Origin: Aquipuribacter sp051216895
Lineage (GTDB): Bacteria; Actinomycetota; Actinomycetes; Actinomycetales; JBBAYJ01
Assembly: GCF_051216895.1 (NCBI RefSeq)
Contig: NZ_JBPKAO010000009.1
Span: 109,678 to 173,677 of the forward strand
Reading direction: 5' to 3'
DNA length: 64,000 nt
A program made the translations under genes and the position numbers. Each line of letters starts with the position of its first letter. Within the stretch, counting starts at the first letter, position 1. The notes below the pieces were generated by a model. The model was given only the letters and a program-made list of their open reading frames with translations, searched no databases and was not told where the DNA came from. This document shows, piece by piece, positions 27,706-38,296 of the stretch.

Positions 27706-28767
27706 GTGTACGACGCGGTGAAGCCCCTGCTCGACGAGCACTCCGAGGTCGAGGCCGCCCTGTCGGACCCGGCCGTGCACGGCGACGCCGTCGCGGCCCG
27801 CCGCCTGGCCCGCCGCTACGCGCAGCTGGGCGCGGTCGTCGCCGCCCACTCCGCCTGGTCGCAGGCGCACGAGGACCTCGAGACGGCCCGCGAGCTCGCG
27901 CCGCACGACGTCGGGCTGCGCGAGGAGCTGCCGGGCCTGGAGCACGCCGAGCGCGAGGCCGCGGACCGGCTGCAGCTGCTGCTGGTGCCGCGTGACCCGG
28001 ACGACGCCCGCGACGCCATCGTCGAGGTCCGGGCGGGGGAGGGCGGGACGGAGTCCGCGCTGTTCGCCGGCGAGCTGGTCCGGATGTACACCCGCTGGGC
28101 CGAGCGGCGGGGCTGGCGGGCCGAGGTCATCGACGCGGCCCTCGGCGACCTGGGCGGGGTGAAGAGCGCGACGCTGGCGGTGTCGGCCCCCGAGGGCGCC
28201 TACGGGCTGCTGCGCCTGGAGGGTGGCGTGCACCGGGTGCAGCGGGTCCCGGTCACCGAGTCCGCGGGCCGCGTCCACACCTCGGCCGTCGGGGTGCTGG
28301 TCCACCCGGAGGCCGACGAGGTCGACGTCGAGGTCGACGCCGGTGACCTGCGCGTCGACGTCTTCCGCTCCTCGGGGCCGGGGGGGCAGAGCGTCAACAC
28401 CACCGACTCGGCCGTCCGCATCACCCACCTGCCGACGGGCACGGTCGCCACCTGCCAGAACGAGAAGTCGCAGCTGCAGAACCGCGAGCAGGCGATGCGG
28501 ATCCTGCGGGCCCGGCTGCTGGCCGCGGCCCGGGCCGCCGCCGACGCCGACGCCGCGCGCGTGCGGGCCTCGCAGGTGCGCACCGTCGACCGCTCGGAGC
28601 GGGTGCGGACGTACAACTTCGGCGAGAACCGCATCGTCGACCACCGCAGCGGCTACAAGGCGTACAACCTGGACGCCGTGCTCGACGGCGACCTGGACCC
28701 GGTGCTGGAGAGCCTGGTGCGGCTGCGGACCGAGGAGCAGCTGAGCGGGCAGCAGGACCAGGCGTGA
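27706..28767 (+). CDS. prfA: Peptide chain release factor 1
   Basis: 353 residues. It reads UAA and UAG and triggers peptide release. The codon-recognition tripeptide is PVT (in VQRVPVTESAGR) and the GGQ loop is SSGPGGQSVNTTDSA with Gln228, the residue methylated by PrmC. The GTG start at 27706 has GAGG nearby. The stop overlaps the prmC start, so the methylated substrate and its enzyme are translationally coupled. Confidence 0.97.
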   Translation: MYDAVKPLLDEHSEVEAALSDPAVHGDAVAARRLARRYAQLGAVVAAHSAWSQAHEDLETARELAPHDVGLREELPGLEHAEREAADRLQLLLVPRDPDDARDAIVEVRAGEGGTESALFAGELVRMYTRWAERRGWRAEVIDAALGDLGGVKSATLAVSAPEGAYGLLRLEGGVHRVQRVPVTESAGRVHTSAVGVLVHPEADEVDVEVDAGDLRVDVFRSSGPGGQSVNTTDSAVRITHLPTGTVATCQNEKSQLQNREQAMRILRARLLAAARAAADADAARVRASQVRTVDRSERVRTYNFGENRIVDHRSGYKAYNLDAVLDGDLDPVLESLVRLRTEEQLSGQQDQA

Positions 28768-29747
28768 GCCCGGCGGACGACGCCGCGCGGGACGCCGTGG
28801 GGCCGGGTCCGACCGCCTCGGGCAGGCCCCGGACGAGCGACGCGCAGCAGACGGTCGCGCAGCAGCTGAGCGGGGCCACCACCCGACTGGCCGCCGCCGG
28901 GGTGCCGTCGCCCCGCGCCGACGCCGAGCTGCTGGCCGCTCACGCGGCCGGTACCGACCGGGGCGGCGTCCAGCGTCTGGTGCTGATGCGTGGCGCCTGG
29001 CCCGACGGGGCGCAGCAGCGGTTCCAGGCGCTGGTGGCCGAACGGGCGACGCGGGTGCCGCTGCAGCACCTGACCGGCGTCGCGGCGTTCCGCGGCATCG
29101 AGCTGGCCGTCGGGCCGGGCGTGTTCCTGCCGCGGCCGGAGACCGAGCTCCTGGCCGGCTGGGCGGTCGACGAGCTCCGCGCGGTGGCGACCCGCGAACG
29201 GCGTGCGCCGGTGGCGGTCGACCTGTGCACCGGGTCGGGGGCCGTGCCGCTGGCCCTGGTGGACGAGGTCCCGGAGCTCCGGGTCGGGGCGGTCGAGCTG
29301 GACCCGCACGCGCACGCGTGGGCGGCGCGCAACGTCGCGGCGCTGGGGCAGGGCCGGGTCGAGCTGGCGCTGGGCGACGTCGCCCGGGCCGCCGAGCTGC
29401 TGCCCGAGCTCGTCGGCCGCTGCGACGTCGTCACCGCCAACCCGCCGTACATCCCGGACGACGCGGTCCCGGTCGACCCCGAGGTGGCCGAGCACGACCC
29501 GGCCCTGGCCCTGTACGGCGGGCCCGACGGGCTGCGGGTGCTGCGGGTCTGCGTCGACGTCGCCGCCCGGTTGCTGGTGCCCGGCGGCCTGCTCCTGCTG
29601 GAGCACGCCGAGCCCCAGTGCGACGGCGCCGCAGCGGTGCTCGCGCGCTCCGGGCGGTGGCACGACGTCGCCCACCACGACGACCTGACCGGTCGGCCCC
29701 GCTCCACCAGCGCACGCCGGGCGCCCGCGCCGACGATGGGAGACTGA
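28764..29747 (+). CDS. prmC: Peptide chain release factor N5-glutamine methyltransferase
   Basis: 327 residues. It methylates the GGQ glutamine of release factors using S-adenosylmethionine. The catalytic NPPY starts at Asn226 (VTANPPYIPDDAV), and the SAM loop is VDLCTGSGAVPLAL. An N-terminal helical substrate-binding region with FLPRPETELLAGW precedes it. The first ~30 residues are a poorly conserved extension. GTG overlaps the prfA TGA (GTGA). Confidence 0.96.
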   Translation: MSPADDAARDAVGPGPTASGRPRTSDAQQTVAQQLSGATTRLAAAGVPSPRADAELLAAHAAGTDRGGVQRLVLMRGAWPDGAQQRFQALVAERATRVPLQHLTGVAAFRGIELAVGPGVFLPRPETELLAGWAVDELRAVATRERRAPVAVDLCTGSGAVPLALVDEVPELRVGAVELDPHAHAWAARNVAALGQGRVELALGDVARAAELLPELVGRCDVVTANPPYIPDDAVPVDPEVAEHDPALALYGGPDGLRVLRVCVDVAARLLVPGGLLLLEHAEPQCDGAAAVLARSGRWHDVAHHDDLTGRPRSTSARRAPAPTMGD

Positions 29748-29752
29748 CGTCC

Positions 29753-30589
29753 GTGAGCCGTACCTACGACTGCGCCGTGCCCCGCGACCGGGAGCGAGGC
29801 ATCTCCGCCGCCGCCGCCGCCATCTCCCGAGGGGCGCTGGTCGTGGTCCCCACCGACACCGTCTACGGCGTCAGCTGCGACGCCTTCACCCCGGGGGCGG
29901 TCACCTCGTTGCTGGAGGCCAAGGGTCGCGGCCGGGACTCCCCGCCGCCGGTGCTGGTGGGCGACATCGCCACCCTCGACGGGCTGGGGGCCGGTGTGCC
30001 GACGTACGCCCGCGACCTGGTCGAGGCGTTCTGGCCCGGTGGGCTGACCGTCGTGGTCGACGCCCAGCCGACGCTGTCGTGGGACCTCGGCGACACCGGG
30101 GGGACGGTCGCGCTGCGGATGCCCCTGCACCCGGTGGCCCTGGAGCTGCTGGCGCTGACCGGACCGCTGGCCACGTCCAGCGCCAACACCACGGGCGAGC
30201 CGGCGGCCCTGTCGATGGGCGAGGCCAAGGGGATGCTCGGCGACTCCGTGGCGATCTACCTGGACGGCGGCGCGTGCCTGGACGACCTGGCCTCGTCGAT
30301 CGTCGACTGCACGGGGGAGCGGCCGCGGTTGCTGCGCGCCGGAGCGATCGGTGAGGACCTGCTCCGCGAGGTCGTCCCGGGCGCCTGGGAGGGCGACGAG
30401 CTCGAGCCCGAACCCGAGCTCGAACCGGGCACCGACGGCGGGCCCACTCCCGACACCGACCCCGACACAGCACCCGACCCCGACACGGAGCCCGACCTCG
30501 ACAGAGCGTCCGAGCCCGACACGGCGCCCGAGCCCGACACCCAGACCAGGTCGCCCGAACCCGTGGCGGCCGACACGGAGGACCGATGA
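29753..30589 (+). CDS. L-threonylcarbamoyladenylate synthase (Sua5/YciO/YrdC) with acidic tail
   Basis: 278 residues. It makes threonylcarbamoyl-AMP from threonine, bicarbonate and ATP, the first step of the t6A37 tRNA modification. The YrdC core spans about 15-210: VVPTDTVYGVSCDA, FWPGGLTVVV and ATSSANTTGEPAA are diagnostic. The last ~60 residues are a Glu/Asp/Pro tail (EPEPELEPG, then PDT repeats) not expected in the family and different from the Sua5 C-terminal domain. GTG with GAGACT seven bases before it. It follows prmC after five bases and overlaps the AtpI-like gene at ATGA. Confidence 0.93.
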   Translation: MSRTYDCAVPRDRERGISAAAAAISRGALVVVPTDTVYGVSCDAFTPGAVTSLLEAKGRGRDSPPPVLVGDIATLDGLGAGVPTYARDLVEAFWPGGLTVVVDAQPTLSWDLGDTGGTVALRMPLHPVALELLALTGPLATSSANTTGEPAALSMGEAKGMLGDSVAIYLDGGACLDDLASSIVDCTGERPRLLRAGAIGEDLLREVVPGAWEGDELEPEPELEPGTDGGPTPDTDPDTAPDPDTEPDLDRASEPDTAPEPDTQTRSPEPVAADTEDR

Positions 30590-31101
30590 CCGACCAGCCC
30601 GGTGGCGACCCCGCCATCCCCTACGGCACACCGGCCGGACCGGCCACGCCGTCCGACCAGCCCCTGATCGGCGGCGGCGGCGAGGGCGGTGCCGCCCTGC
30701 GCGCCGCGCTGCGCACGGCCTCGCGGACCGCGTTCGTGGTCTGCCTGGCCGCCGGGGTGGTCACCGCGGTGGTCGCGGGCCTGCTGGTCGGCTGGCCCGG
30801 GGTGTGGGGCGCGGTGATCGGGGTGGGCATCGCGCTGGCGTTCCTGGCCACGACCGTCCTCGTCGGCGCCCGGGTGGCCGGGGGAGACCCCCTGGTCGTG
30901 GCCGGGGCGATCCTGGGGTCCTGGCTGGTCAAGGTGGTGCTGCTCATCGTCGTGCTGGCCGTGCTGCGGGGGCAGGACTTCTACGACCCGACCGCGCTGT
31001 TCGCCGGCATCGTCGTCGGGATGGTGCTGACGCTGTGGGCGGAGTACCGGGCGCTGACCTCGGCGCGGGTGCCCTACGTGGAGCCCCGGGGGAACGTGTG
31101 A
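30586..31101 (+). CDS. AtpI-like membrane protein (ATP synthase subunit I type)
   Basis: 171 residues with four hydrophobic segments after a Gly/Pro-rich N-terminus of ~40 residues (AFVVCLAAGVVTAVVAGLLV, VIGVGIALAFLATTVLV, LVVAGAILGSWLVKVVLLIV, LFAGIVVGMVLTLWAEY). Its size, topology and place directly before atpB match AtpI, which is thought to help assemble the c-ring. Sequence similarity is low in this family, so the call rests mainly on position. ATG overlaps the Sua5-like stop (ATGA). Confidence 0.75.
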   Translation: MTDQPGGDPAIPYGTPAGPATPSDQPLIGGGGEGGAALRAALRTASRTAFVVCLAAGVVTAVVAGLLVGWPGVWGAVIGVGIALAFLATTVLVGARVAGGDPLVVAGAILGSWLVKVVLLIVVLAVLRGQDFYDPTALFAGIVVGMVLTLWAEYRALTSARVPYVEPRGNV

Positions 31102-31123
31102 CCGGGGCACCGCCAGAGGTTGG

Positions 31124-31129
31124 TAGGGT
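31124..31129 (+). promoter_or_regulatory. Candidate -10 box of the atp operon
   Basis: TAGGGT in the 130-bp gap before atpB. Transcription from about 31136 would leave a leader of about 96 bases. The -35 is not clear; TGACCG at 31099-31104 is 19 bp away. Confidence 0.4.
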
Positions 31130-31231
31130 TCCGACGTCCTGTTCGGGCACCCCCTCGGTCCACAGCTGTGAACCGAACCTGTCCGCGAGCCGAACCCGGT
31201 CATCCGACCGGTCCGACCCCGGGAGCCGACG

Positions 31232-32044
31232 CTGATCTCGCCCGCGATCCCCCGCACCGTCGCGGACTCCGAGGGCTGGTCCCCTCCGACCCTCGCGGAC
31301 TTCTTCCCGCCGACGGTCGCCTTCGGCGGCACCATCTTCGAGCTCGACCGGGTCATGCTGATCCGTCTGTTCGTGCTCGTCGTGCTGGTGGTGCTGTTCA
31401 CCCTCTACGCCCGACGGGCCAGGCTCGTCTCCGGTCGCTTCACCGGGACCATCGAGCTGCTGCTCGACTTCGTCCGGGTCCAGGTGGCCGAGAACATCCT
31501 GGGCAAGAAGGACGGCCGCAAGTTCTTCCCGCTGCTGGCCACGATCTTCTTCCTGGTTCTCGGGCTCAACATCACCGGCGTCATCCCCGCCATCAACCTG
31601 GCGGGGACGTCTCGGATCGGCATGCCGCTGGTCCTGGCCCTCGTGGCCTACGGGACGTTCATCGTCGTCGGCATCATGACGTCGGGCTTCCTGGGCTACT
31701 TCAAGGCCAGCCTGTTCCCGCCGAACGTGCCGTGGCCGCTCTACATCATCGTCACGCCGATCGAGCTCATCTCGACCTTCGTCGCCCGGCCGTTCTCGCT
31801 GACGATCCGTCTGCTGGCCAACATGATCGCCGGCCACCTGCTCCTGGTCCTCTGCTTCTCCGCGACGAACTACCTGTTCCTGCAGCTGATCGAGGGCAAC
31901 GCGGTCGGCGCCATCGGCGTCGTCACCCTGTTCGGCGGGTTCGCCTTCACGCTGTTCGAGATCCTGGTGGCCGCCCTCCAGGCGTACATCTTCGCCCTGC
32001 TCACCGCGGTCTACATCAGCGGTTCGCTCCACCCGGAGCACTGA
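31232..32044 (+). CDS. atpB: F0F1 ATP synthase subunit a (probable CTG start)
   Basis: 270 residues from CTG. It is the proton-channel stator subunit. Family motifs near the C-terminus are RLLANMIAGHLLL, with the essential Arg before LLAN (in FSLTIRLLANM), and ALLTAVYISGSLHPEH. The frame is open from 31172 but holds no ATG, GTG or TTG until ATG at 31355, which would delete the conserved N-terminal segment (FFPPTVAFGGTIFELDR) seen in other actinobacterial a subunits. CTG at 31232 has GGGAG six bases before it, so I infer a CTG start. First gene of atpBEFHAGDC. Confidence 0.93.
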   Translation: MISPAIPRTVADSEGWSPPTLADFFPPTVAFGGTIFELDRVMLIRLFVLVVLVVLFTLYARRARLVSGRFTGTIELLLDFVRVQVAENILGKKDGRKFFPLLATIFFLVLGLNITGVIPAINLAGTSRIGMPLVLALVAYGTFIVVGIMTSGFLGYFKASLFPPNVPWPLYIIVTPIELISTFVARPFSLTIRLLANMIAGHLLLVLCFSATNYLFLQLIEGNAVGAIGVVTLFGGFAFTLFEILVAALQAYIFALLTAVYISGSLHPEH

Positions 32045-32090
32045 GACCAGTACCCGCACCGCCCACGTCACACCATCGAAAGGGAATCCC

Positions 32091-32318
32091 GTGGACACCA
32101 CCGTGCTCGCCGCTCTCGAGGGCAACATCGCGACGATCGGCTACGGCCTCGCCGCGATCGGCCCCGGCATCGGCCTCGGCATCCTCGTCGGCAAGACCGT
32201 CGAGGCCCAGGCCCGCCAGCCCGAGATGGCCGGTCGCCTCCAGACCACCATGATCCTCGGTGTCGCCTTCACCGAGGCCCTCGCGCTGATCGGCTTCGCT
32301 GCAGGCTTCGTCTTCTGA
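32091..32318 (+). CDS. atpE: F0F1 ATP synthase subunit c
   Basis: 75 residues, two membrane helices. The polar loop KTVEAQARQPE joins them, and the proton-carrying carboxylate is Glu62 in AFTEALALIGF. The first helix carries the glycine-rich GIGPGIGLGILVG motif. GTG start with GAAAGGGA upstream. The last base of its TGA is the first base of the atpF ATG. Confidence 0.98.
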   Translation: MDTTVLAALEGNIATIGYGLAAIGPGIGLGILVGKTVEAQARQPEMAGRLQTTMILGVAFTEALALIGFAAGFVF

Positions 32319-32911
32319 TGTCGACCGCCATGACAGGCGTCGTGCTCGCGTCGGAGACGGAGTACGACCCGCTCCTTCCCGCGACCTACGACATCGTCTG
32401 GTCGGCGGTCGTCTTCGTGGTCCTGTTCATCCTGTTCTGGCGCTACGTCCTGCCCCGCTACCTCAAGGTCCTCGACGACCGGACCGCCACCATCGAGGGC
32501 GGAATCGAGCGCGCGGAGCGCGCGCAGGCCGAGGCGGACGCCAGGCTCAAGGAGTACGGCGACCAGCTCGCCGAAGCCCGTGAGGAGGCCGGCCGCATCC
32601 GCGAGCAGGCCCGCAGCGAGGGGGCTGCGATCATCGCCGAGATGCGTGATCGCGCCCAGACCGAGGCCGCCCGCGTCACCGAGCAGGCCCAGCGCCAGCT
32701 CGAGGCCGAGCGGGTCCAGGCCGTGGCGCAGCTGCGGGCCGAGGTCGGACGGCTTGCCGTCGACCTGGCCGGTCGTGTGGTCGGGGAGTCCCTGACCGAC
32801 GAGCAGCGTCAGCAGCGCGTGGTCGACCGGTTCCTGGCCGACCTCGAGGCGGGCGACGCCCAGCCCGTGGGTCGAACCGGTTCCAGCGTCCCGGGTGGTG
32901 GCACCGCCTGA
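32318..32911 (+). CDS. atpF: F0F1 ATP synthase subunit b
   Basis: 197 residues. One N-terminal membrane helix (IVWSAVVFVVLFILFWRYVL, about 25-45) is followed by a long, charged coiled coil that forms the peripheral stalk. The C-terminal ~20 residues are a Gly/Pro-rich tail. The ATG overlaps the atpE stop by one base (TGATG); a second ATG four codons later is possible. The stop overlaps atpH by one base in the same way. Confidence 0.96.
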   Translation: MSTAMTGVVLASETEYDPLLPATYDIVWSAVVFVVLFILFWRYVLPRYLKVLDDRTATIEGGIERAERAQAEADARLKEYGDQLAEAREEAGRIREQARSEGAAIIAEMRDRAQTEAARVTEQAQRQLEAERVQAVAQLRAEVGRLAVDLAGRVVGESLTDEQRQQRVVDRFLADLEAGDAQPVGRTGSSVPGGGTA

Positions 32912-33732
32912 TGCGCGGAGTCAGCCGAACCTCGCACGCCGAGGCCGCCGAGCGGCTCGAGGCGCTGCTGGACCGCACGCCCGACGCGGACCAGCGGGCG
33001 ACCCTGGGTCGTCAGCTGTTCTCGGTCGTCGACCTGCTCGACTCGTCGGTACCGCTGCGTCGTGCGCTCACCGACCCCTCGCGGGACGGCGAGTCCAAGG
33101 CGCGGCTGCTCGACCGGCTGCTCGCCGGCAAGGTCACCGCCGACGCGGCCGACCTGCTCGGGGGCGCGGCCCGGTCCCGGTGGAGCGCGGCGCACGACCT
33201 GGCCGACTCGATCGAGGTCCTCGGGGTGGACGCCGTGCTGGCCGCGTCCGAGGCGGCCAACCGCCTCGACCGCGTCGAGCAGGAGGTCCACCGCGCCGGT
33301 CAGGTCCTCACGGGGGACCGTGACCTGCGGGCCGCCCTGCTGGAACGTCGGGGCAGCGACGGGGCCAAGGCCGCCATGGTCGGCCGTCTCGTCGACGCCC
33401 AGGCCGCGCCGGAGACGGCCGTGCTGGTGCGCCGGATGGCCAGCAACCCGCGAGGCCGTCGCCCGGAGCAGGCGTTCGAGTTCGTCACCCAGGCCGCGGC
33501 CCGGCGTCGTGAGCGCCTCGTCGCCCACGTGGTCGTCGCCAGCTGGCCCACCGACGAGCAGCAGCAGCGCCTCGCGGCCTCGCTGACCCGCCGCTACGGC
33601 CGCCAGGTGCGGCTCGCCGTCGACATCGACCCCGGTGTCCTCGGCGGCATGCGGGTGCAGATCGGCGACGACGTCATCGACGGGACCGTGGCGCGACGCC
33701 TCGGTGCCGCCAGCGAACAGCTCGGCCGCTGA
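32911..33732 (+). CDS. atpH: F0F1 ATP synthase subunit delta
   Basis: 273 residues, typical of the longer actinobacterial delta. It links F1 to the b stalk. The N-terminal helical bundle has RRALTDPSRDGESKARLLDR, and the C-terminal domain ends DPGVLGGMRVQIGDDVIDG, the family signature. ATG overlaps the atpF stop (TGATG). A 91-bp gap separates it from atpA. Confidence 0.95.
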   Translation: MRGVSRTSHAEAAERLEALLDRTPDADQRATLGRQLFSVVDLLDSSVPLRRALTDPSRDGESKARLLDRLLAGKVTADAADLLGGAARSRWSAAHDLADSIEVLGVDAVLAASEAANRLDRVEQEVHRAGQVLTGDRDLRAALLERRGSDGAKAAMVGRLVDAQAAPETAVLVRRMASNPRGRRPEQAFEFVTQAAARRRERLVAHVVVASWPTDEQQQRLAASLTRRYGRQVRLAVDIDPGVLGGMRVQIGDDVIDGTVARRLGAASEQLGR

Positions 33733-33823
33733 CGCGGCACGCACGACCGGCACGACCGGGAACGACCCGCACGACCTGATCTGTTGCACAGCCCAGCACC
33801 ACGACGACACGAGGAGCACCGAG

Positions 33824-35467
33824 ATGTCCGAGCTGACCATCCGTCCGGAGGAGATCCGCGACGCGCTGGACGAGTTCGTCCGGTCCTACGAGCCGACCGG
33901 CGCCTCCACCGAAGAGGTCGGCCGCGTGACCGAGGCCGGCGACGGCATCGCCCGCGTCGAGGGCCTGCCCGGCGTCATGGCCAACGAGCTGGTCCGCTTC
34001 GGCGACGAGGCCGGCACGCTGGGCCTGGCCCTGAACCTGGACGTCCGCGAGATCGGTGTCGTCGTGCTGGGTGAGTTCACCGGCATCGAGGAGGGCCTCG
34101 AGGTCCGCCGCACCGGCGAGGTCCTGTCGGTCCCCGTGGGCGACAACTACCTGGGCCGCGTCGTGGACCCGCTGGGCAACCCGATCGACGGCCTCGGCGA
34201 GATCGTCCCCGAGGGGCGCCGTGCGCTGGAGCTCCAGGCGGCCGGCGTGATGGACCGCCAGGAGGTCCGCGAGCCGATGCAGACCGGCGTCAAGGCCATC
34301 GACGCCATGACCCCGATCGGCCGCGGCCAGCGTCAGCTGATCATCGGCGACCGCCAGACCGGCAAGACCGCGGTGGCGATCGACACGATCATCAACCAGA
34401 AGGCCAACTGGGCCTCGGGCGACCCCAAGAAGCAGGTCCGCTGCATCTACGTCGCCATCGGCCAGAAGGGCTCGACGATCTCGGGCGTGCGCGGTGCCCT
34501 GCAGGACGCGGGCGCGCTGGAGTACACCACCATCGTGGCGGCCCCCGCCTCCGACCCGGCGGGCTTCAAGTACCTGGCCCCCTACACCGGCTCGGCCATC
34601 GGCCAGCACTGGATGTACGCCGGCAAGCACGTCCTCATCGTGTTCGACGACCTGTCCAAGCAGGCCGAGGCCTACCGCTCGGTGTCGCTGCTGCTGCGCC
34701 GCCCGCCGGGCCGCGAGGCCTACCCCGGTGACGTGTTCTACCTGCACTCCCGTCTGCTGGAGCGCTGCGCGAAGCTGTCCGACGCGATGGGCGGCGGCTC
34801 GATGACCGGTCTGCCGATGATCGAGACGAAGGCCAACGACGTGTCGGCCTTCATCCCGACCAACGTCATCTCGATCACCGACGGCCAGTGCTTCTTCGAG
34901 TCCGACCTGTTCAACGCCAACGTGCGCCCCGCCATCAACGTCGGCATCTCGGTGTCCCGCGTCGGCGGCGCGGCTCAGGTCAAGGCCATGAAGTCGGTCT
35001 CGGGCTCGCTGCGTACGTACCTGGCGCAGTACCGCGCGCTGGAGGCGTTCGCCATGTTCGCCTCCGACCTGGACGCGGCCAGCCGCGCCCAGCTGTCGCG
35101 CGGTGAGCGTCTGGTCGAGCTGCTCAAGCAGCCGCAGTACACGCCGTACCCCGTCGAGGAGCAGGTCGTGTCGATCTGGGCCGGCACGACGGGCCAGCTG
35201 GACGACGTCGCGGTCGAGGACATCGCCCGCTTCGAGCAGGAGTTCATCGACCACCTGCGCCGCAACGACCAGGTCCTGGGCGGCATCCGCGAGACCGGCA
35301 AGCTGGACGACGACGCGATCGGCACGCTCGAGCGCGCCATCGCCGAGGTCAAGCAGGGTTTCCGCTCCGGCGACGGGAGCGCCATCGGCGCCCCCGGCCA
35401 CGAGGAGTCGGACGCCATCGACGAGGACGACGTCAACCAGGAACGGATCGTCCGCCAGAAGCGCTGA
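33824..35467 (+). CDS. atpA: F0F1 ATP synthase subunit alpha
   Basis: 547 residues. It is the non-catalytic nucleotide-binding subunit of F1. Walker A is GDRQTGKT with Lys181; RPAINVGISVSRVGGAAQ contains the ATP synthase signature with the Arg finger. ATG with GAGGAG eight bases upstream. The acidic C-terminal tail (EESDAIDEDDVNQ) is an extension beyond the core. The start was set at this ATG because it begins with the family MSELTIRPEEIRDAL. Confidence 0.98.
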   Translation: MSELTIRPEEIRDALDEFVRSYEPTGASTEEVGRVTEAGDGIARVEGLPGVMANELVRFGDEAGTLGLALNLDVREIGVVVLGEFTGIEEGLEVRRTGEVLSVPVGDNYLGRVVDPLGNPIDGLGEIVPEGRRALELQAAGVMDRQEVREPMQTGVKAIDAMTPIGRGQRQLIIGDRQTGKTAVAIDTIINQKANWASGDPKKQVRCIYVAIGQKGSTISGVRGALQDAGALEYTTIVAAPASDPAGFKYLAPYTGSAIGQHWMYAGKHVLIVFDDLSKQAEAYRSVSLLLRRPPGREAYPGDVFYLHSRLLERCAKLSDAMGGGSMTGLPMIETKANDVSAFIPTNVISITDGQCFFESDLFNANVRPAINVGISVSRVGGAAQVKAMKSVSGSLRTYLAQYRALEAFAMFASDLDAASRAQLSRGERLVELLKQPQYTPYPVEEQVVSIWAGTTGQLDDVAVEDIARFEQEFIDHLRRNDQVLGGIRETGKLDDDAIGTLERAIAEVKQGFRSGDGSAIGAPGHEESDAIDEDDVNQERIVRQKR

Positions 35468-35530
35468 GGCGCCCCCGGCACGATCTGACCTGACAACCTC
35501 GACCTCGACGGAAGGGACGGCGAACACCTG

Positions 35531-36451
35531 ATGGCAGCTTCGCTGCGGGTCTACCGAGAGCGCATCCGCGCGGTGACCTCCACCAAGAAGATCACCCGCG
35601 CCATGGAGCTCATCGCGGCCTCCCGCATCGTCAAGGCCCAGCAGCGCAGCCGCGAGGCGGCGCCGTACGCCCGGGCGATCACCCGGGCCGTGTCGGCCCT
35701 GGCCAGCTTCTCCGACGTCGACCACCCGTTGACGACGGAGCGGGCCGAGGTCAAGCGGGCCGCGATGCTGCTCATCACCTCCGACCGGGGTCTGGCCGGG
35801 TCCTACTCCTCCTCGGTCATCAAGGAGGGCGACCGGCTGGCGGAGCGGCTGCGCGAGGCCGACAAGGAGGTCGTCCCCTACCTGCTCGGTCGCAAGGGCG
35901 TGGCGTTCTACGGCTTCCGCAGCCGGCACGTCGAGCGGTCCTGGACCGGCGACTCCGACGCCCCCAAGTTCGAGACGGCGGCCGAGGTCGGGCAGACCCT
36001 GGTCGACGCGTTCCTCGCGGGCAGCGAGAACGGCGGGGTCGACGAGATCAACATCGTCTTCACGCGGTTCGTCAACATGGTCAAGCAGGAGCCGACCGTC
36101 ATCCGGCTGCTCCCCGTCGAGGTCGTGGACGAGGTCGCCGAGGCGCAGGAGGGCAGCGGTGGCGGAGAGCTGCTGCCGCTGTACGACTTCGAGCCGGACG
36201 CCGACGCCGTGCTCGACGCGCTCATGCCGCAGTACATCCAGAGCCGCATCTACTCGGCGATGCTGTCGGCCTCGGCGAGCGAGCTCGCCGCACGCCAGCA
36301 GGCGATGAAGTCCGCGACCGACAACGCCACGGACCTGATCCGACGGCTGCAGCAGCAGGCCAACGCCGCCCGCCAGGCCGCCATCACCCAGGAGATCAGC
36401 GAGATCGTCGGCGGCGCCGACGCCCTCGCCTCCTCCGGATCCGAATCATGA
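35531..36451 (+). CDS. atpG: F0F1 ATP synthase subunit gamma
   Basis: 306 residues. It is the central rotor shaft. The N-terminal helix (RERIRAVTSTKKITRAMELI) and the C-terminal helix with ARQQAMKSATDNATDLI and NAARQAAITQEISEIVGGA are the two antiparallel coiled-coil strands and fit the family. ATG; the upstream purine-rich GGAAGGGACGG is rather far from the start. Confidence 0.98.
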   Translation: MAASLRVYRERIRAVTSTKKITRAMELIAASRIVKAQQRSREAAPYARAITRAVSALASFSDVDHPLTTERAEVKRAAMLLITSDRGLAGSYSSSVIKEGDRLAERLREADKEVVPYLLGRKGVAFYGFRSRHVERSWTGDSDAPKFETAAEVGQTLVDAFLAGSENGGVDEINIVFTRFVNMVKQEPTVIRLLPVEVVDEVAEAQEGSGGGELLPLYDFEPDADAVLDALMPQYIQSRIYSAMLSASASELAARQQAMKSATDNATDLIRRLQQQANAARQAAITQEISEIVGGADALASSGSES

Positions 36452-36503
36452 CCACGCTCACGACGCCCCAGCACGCAGACGCAGCACGACGGAAGGAACT
36501 CCC

Positions 36504-37963
<1,460 letters not shown>

Positions 37964-37964
<1 letters not shown>

Positions 37965-38239
37965 TGGCCCTGAAGGTGCAGCTCGTGGCGGCCGACCGGG
38001 AGGTGTGGTCCGGCGAGGCCCGCATGGTCACCGCGGCCACACCCGAGGGGTCCCTCGGGGTGCTGCCCGGCCACGAGCCGTTCCTGTCCCTGCTGGCCGA
38101 CGGACCCGTGTCGGTGCAGGGCACGGACGGCGCGCAGGTGGTCGCCGAGGTGTCCAGCGGCTTCCTGTCCGTCGACCACGACCTGGTGACCATCGTCGCC
38201 CAGCAGGTCACGGTCTCCTCCTCCTCAGCCAAGGCCTGA
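37964..38239 (+). CDS. atpC: F0F1 ATP synthase subunit epsilon
   Basis: 91 residues, so only the N-terminal beta-sandwich plus a short end. LGVLPGHEPFLSLLADG is the family motif. The C-terminal helical hairpin that inhibits ATP hydrolysis in longer epsilon subunits is missing, apart from a Ser-rich tail (VTVSSSSAKA). ATG overlaps the atpD stop (TGATG). Confidence 0.96.
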
Positions 38240-38296
38240 GAGGGCACGCCGACGGACACGCTGCTGGGGACCGACCTGGGGTGGTTCGTCGGTGCG

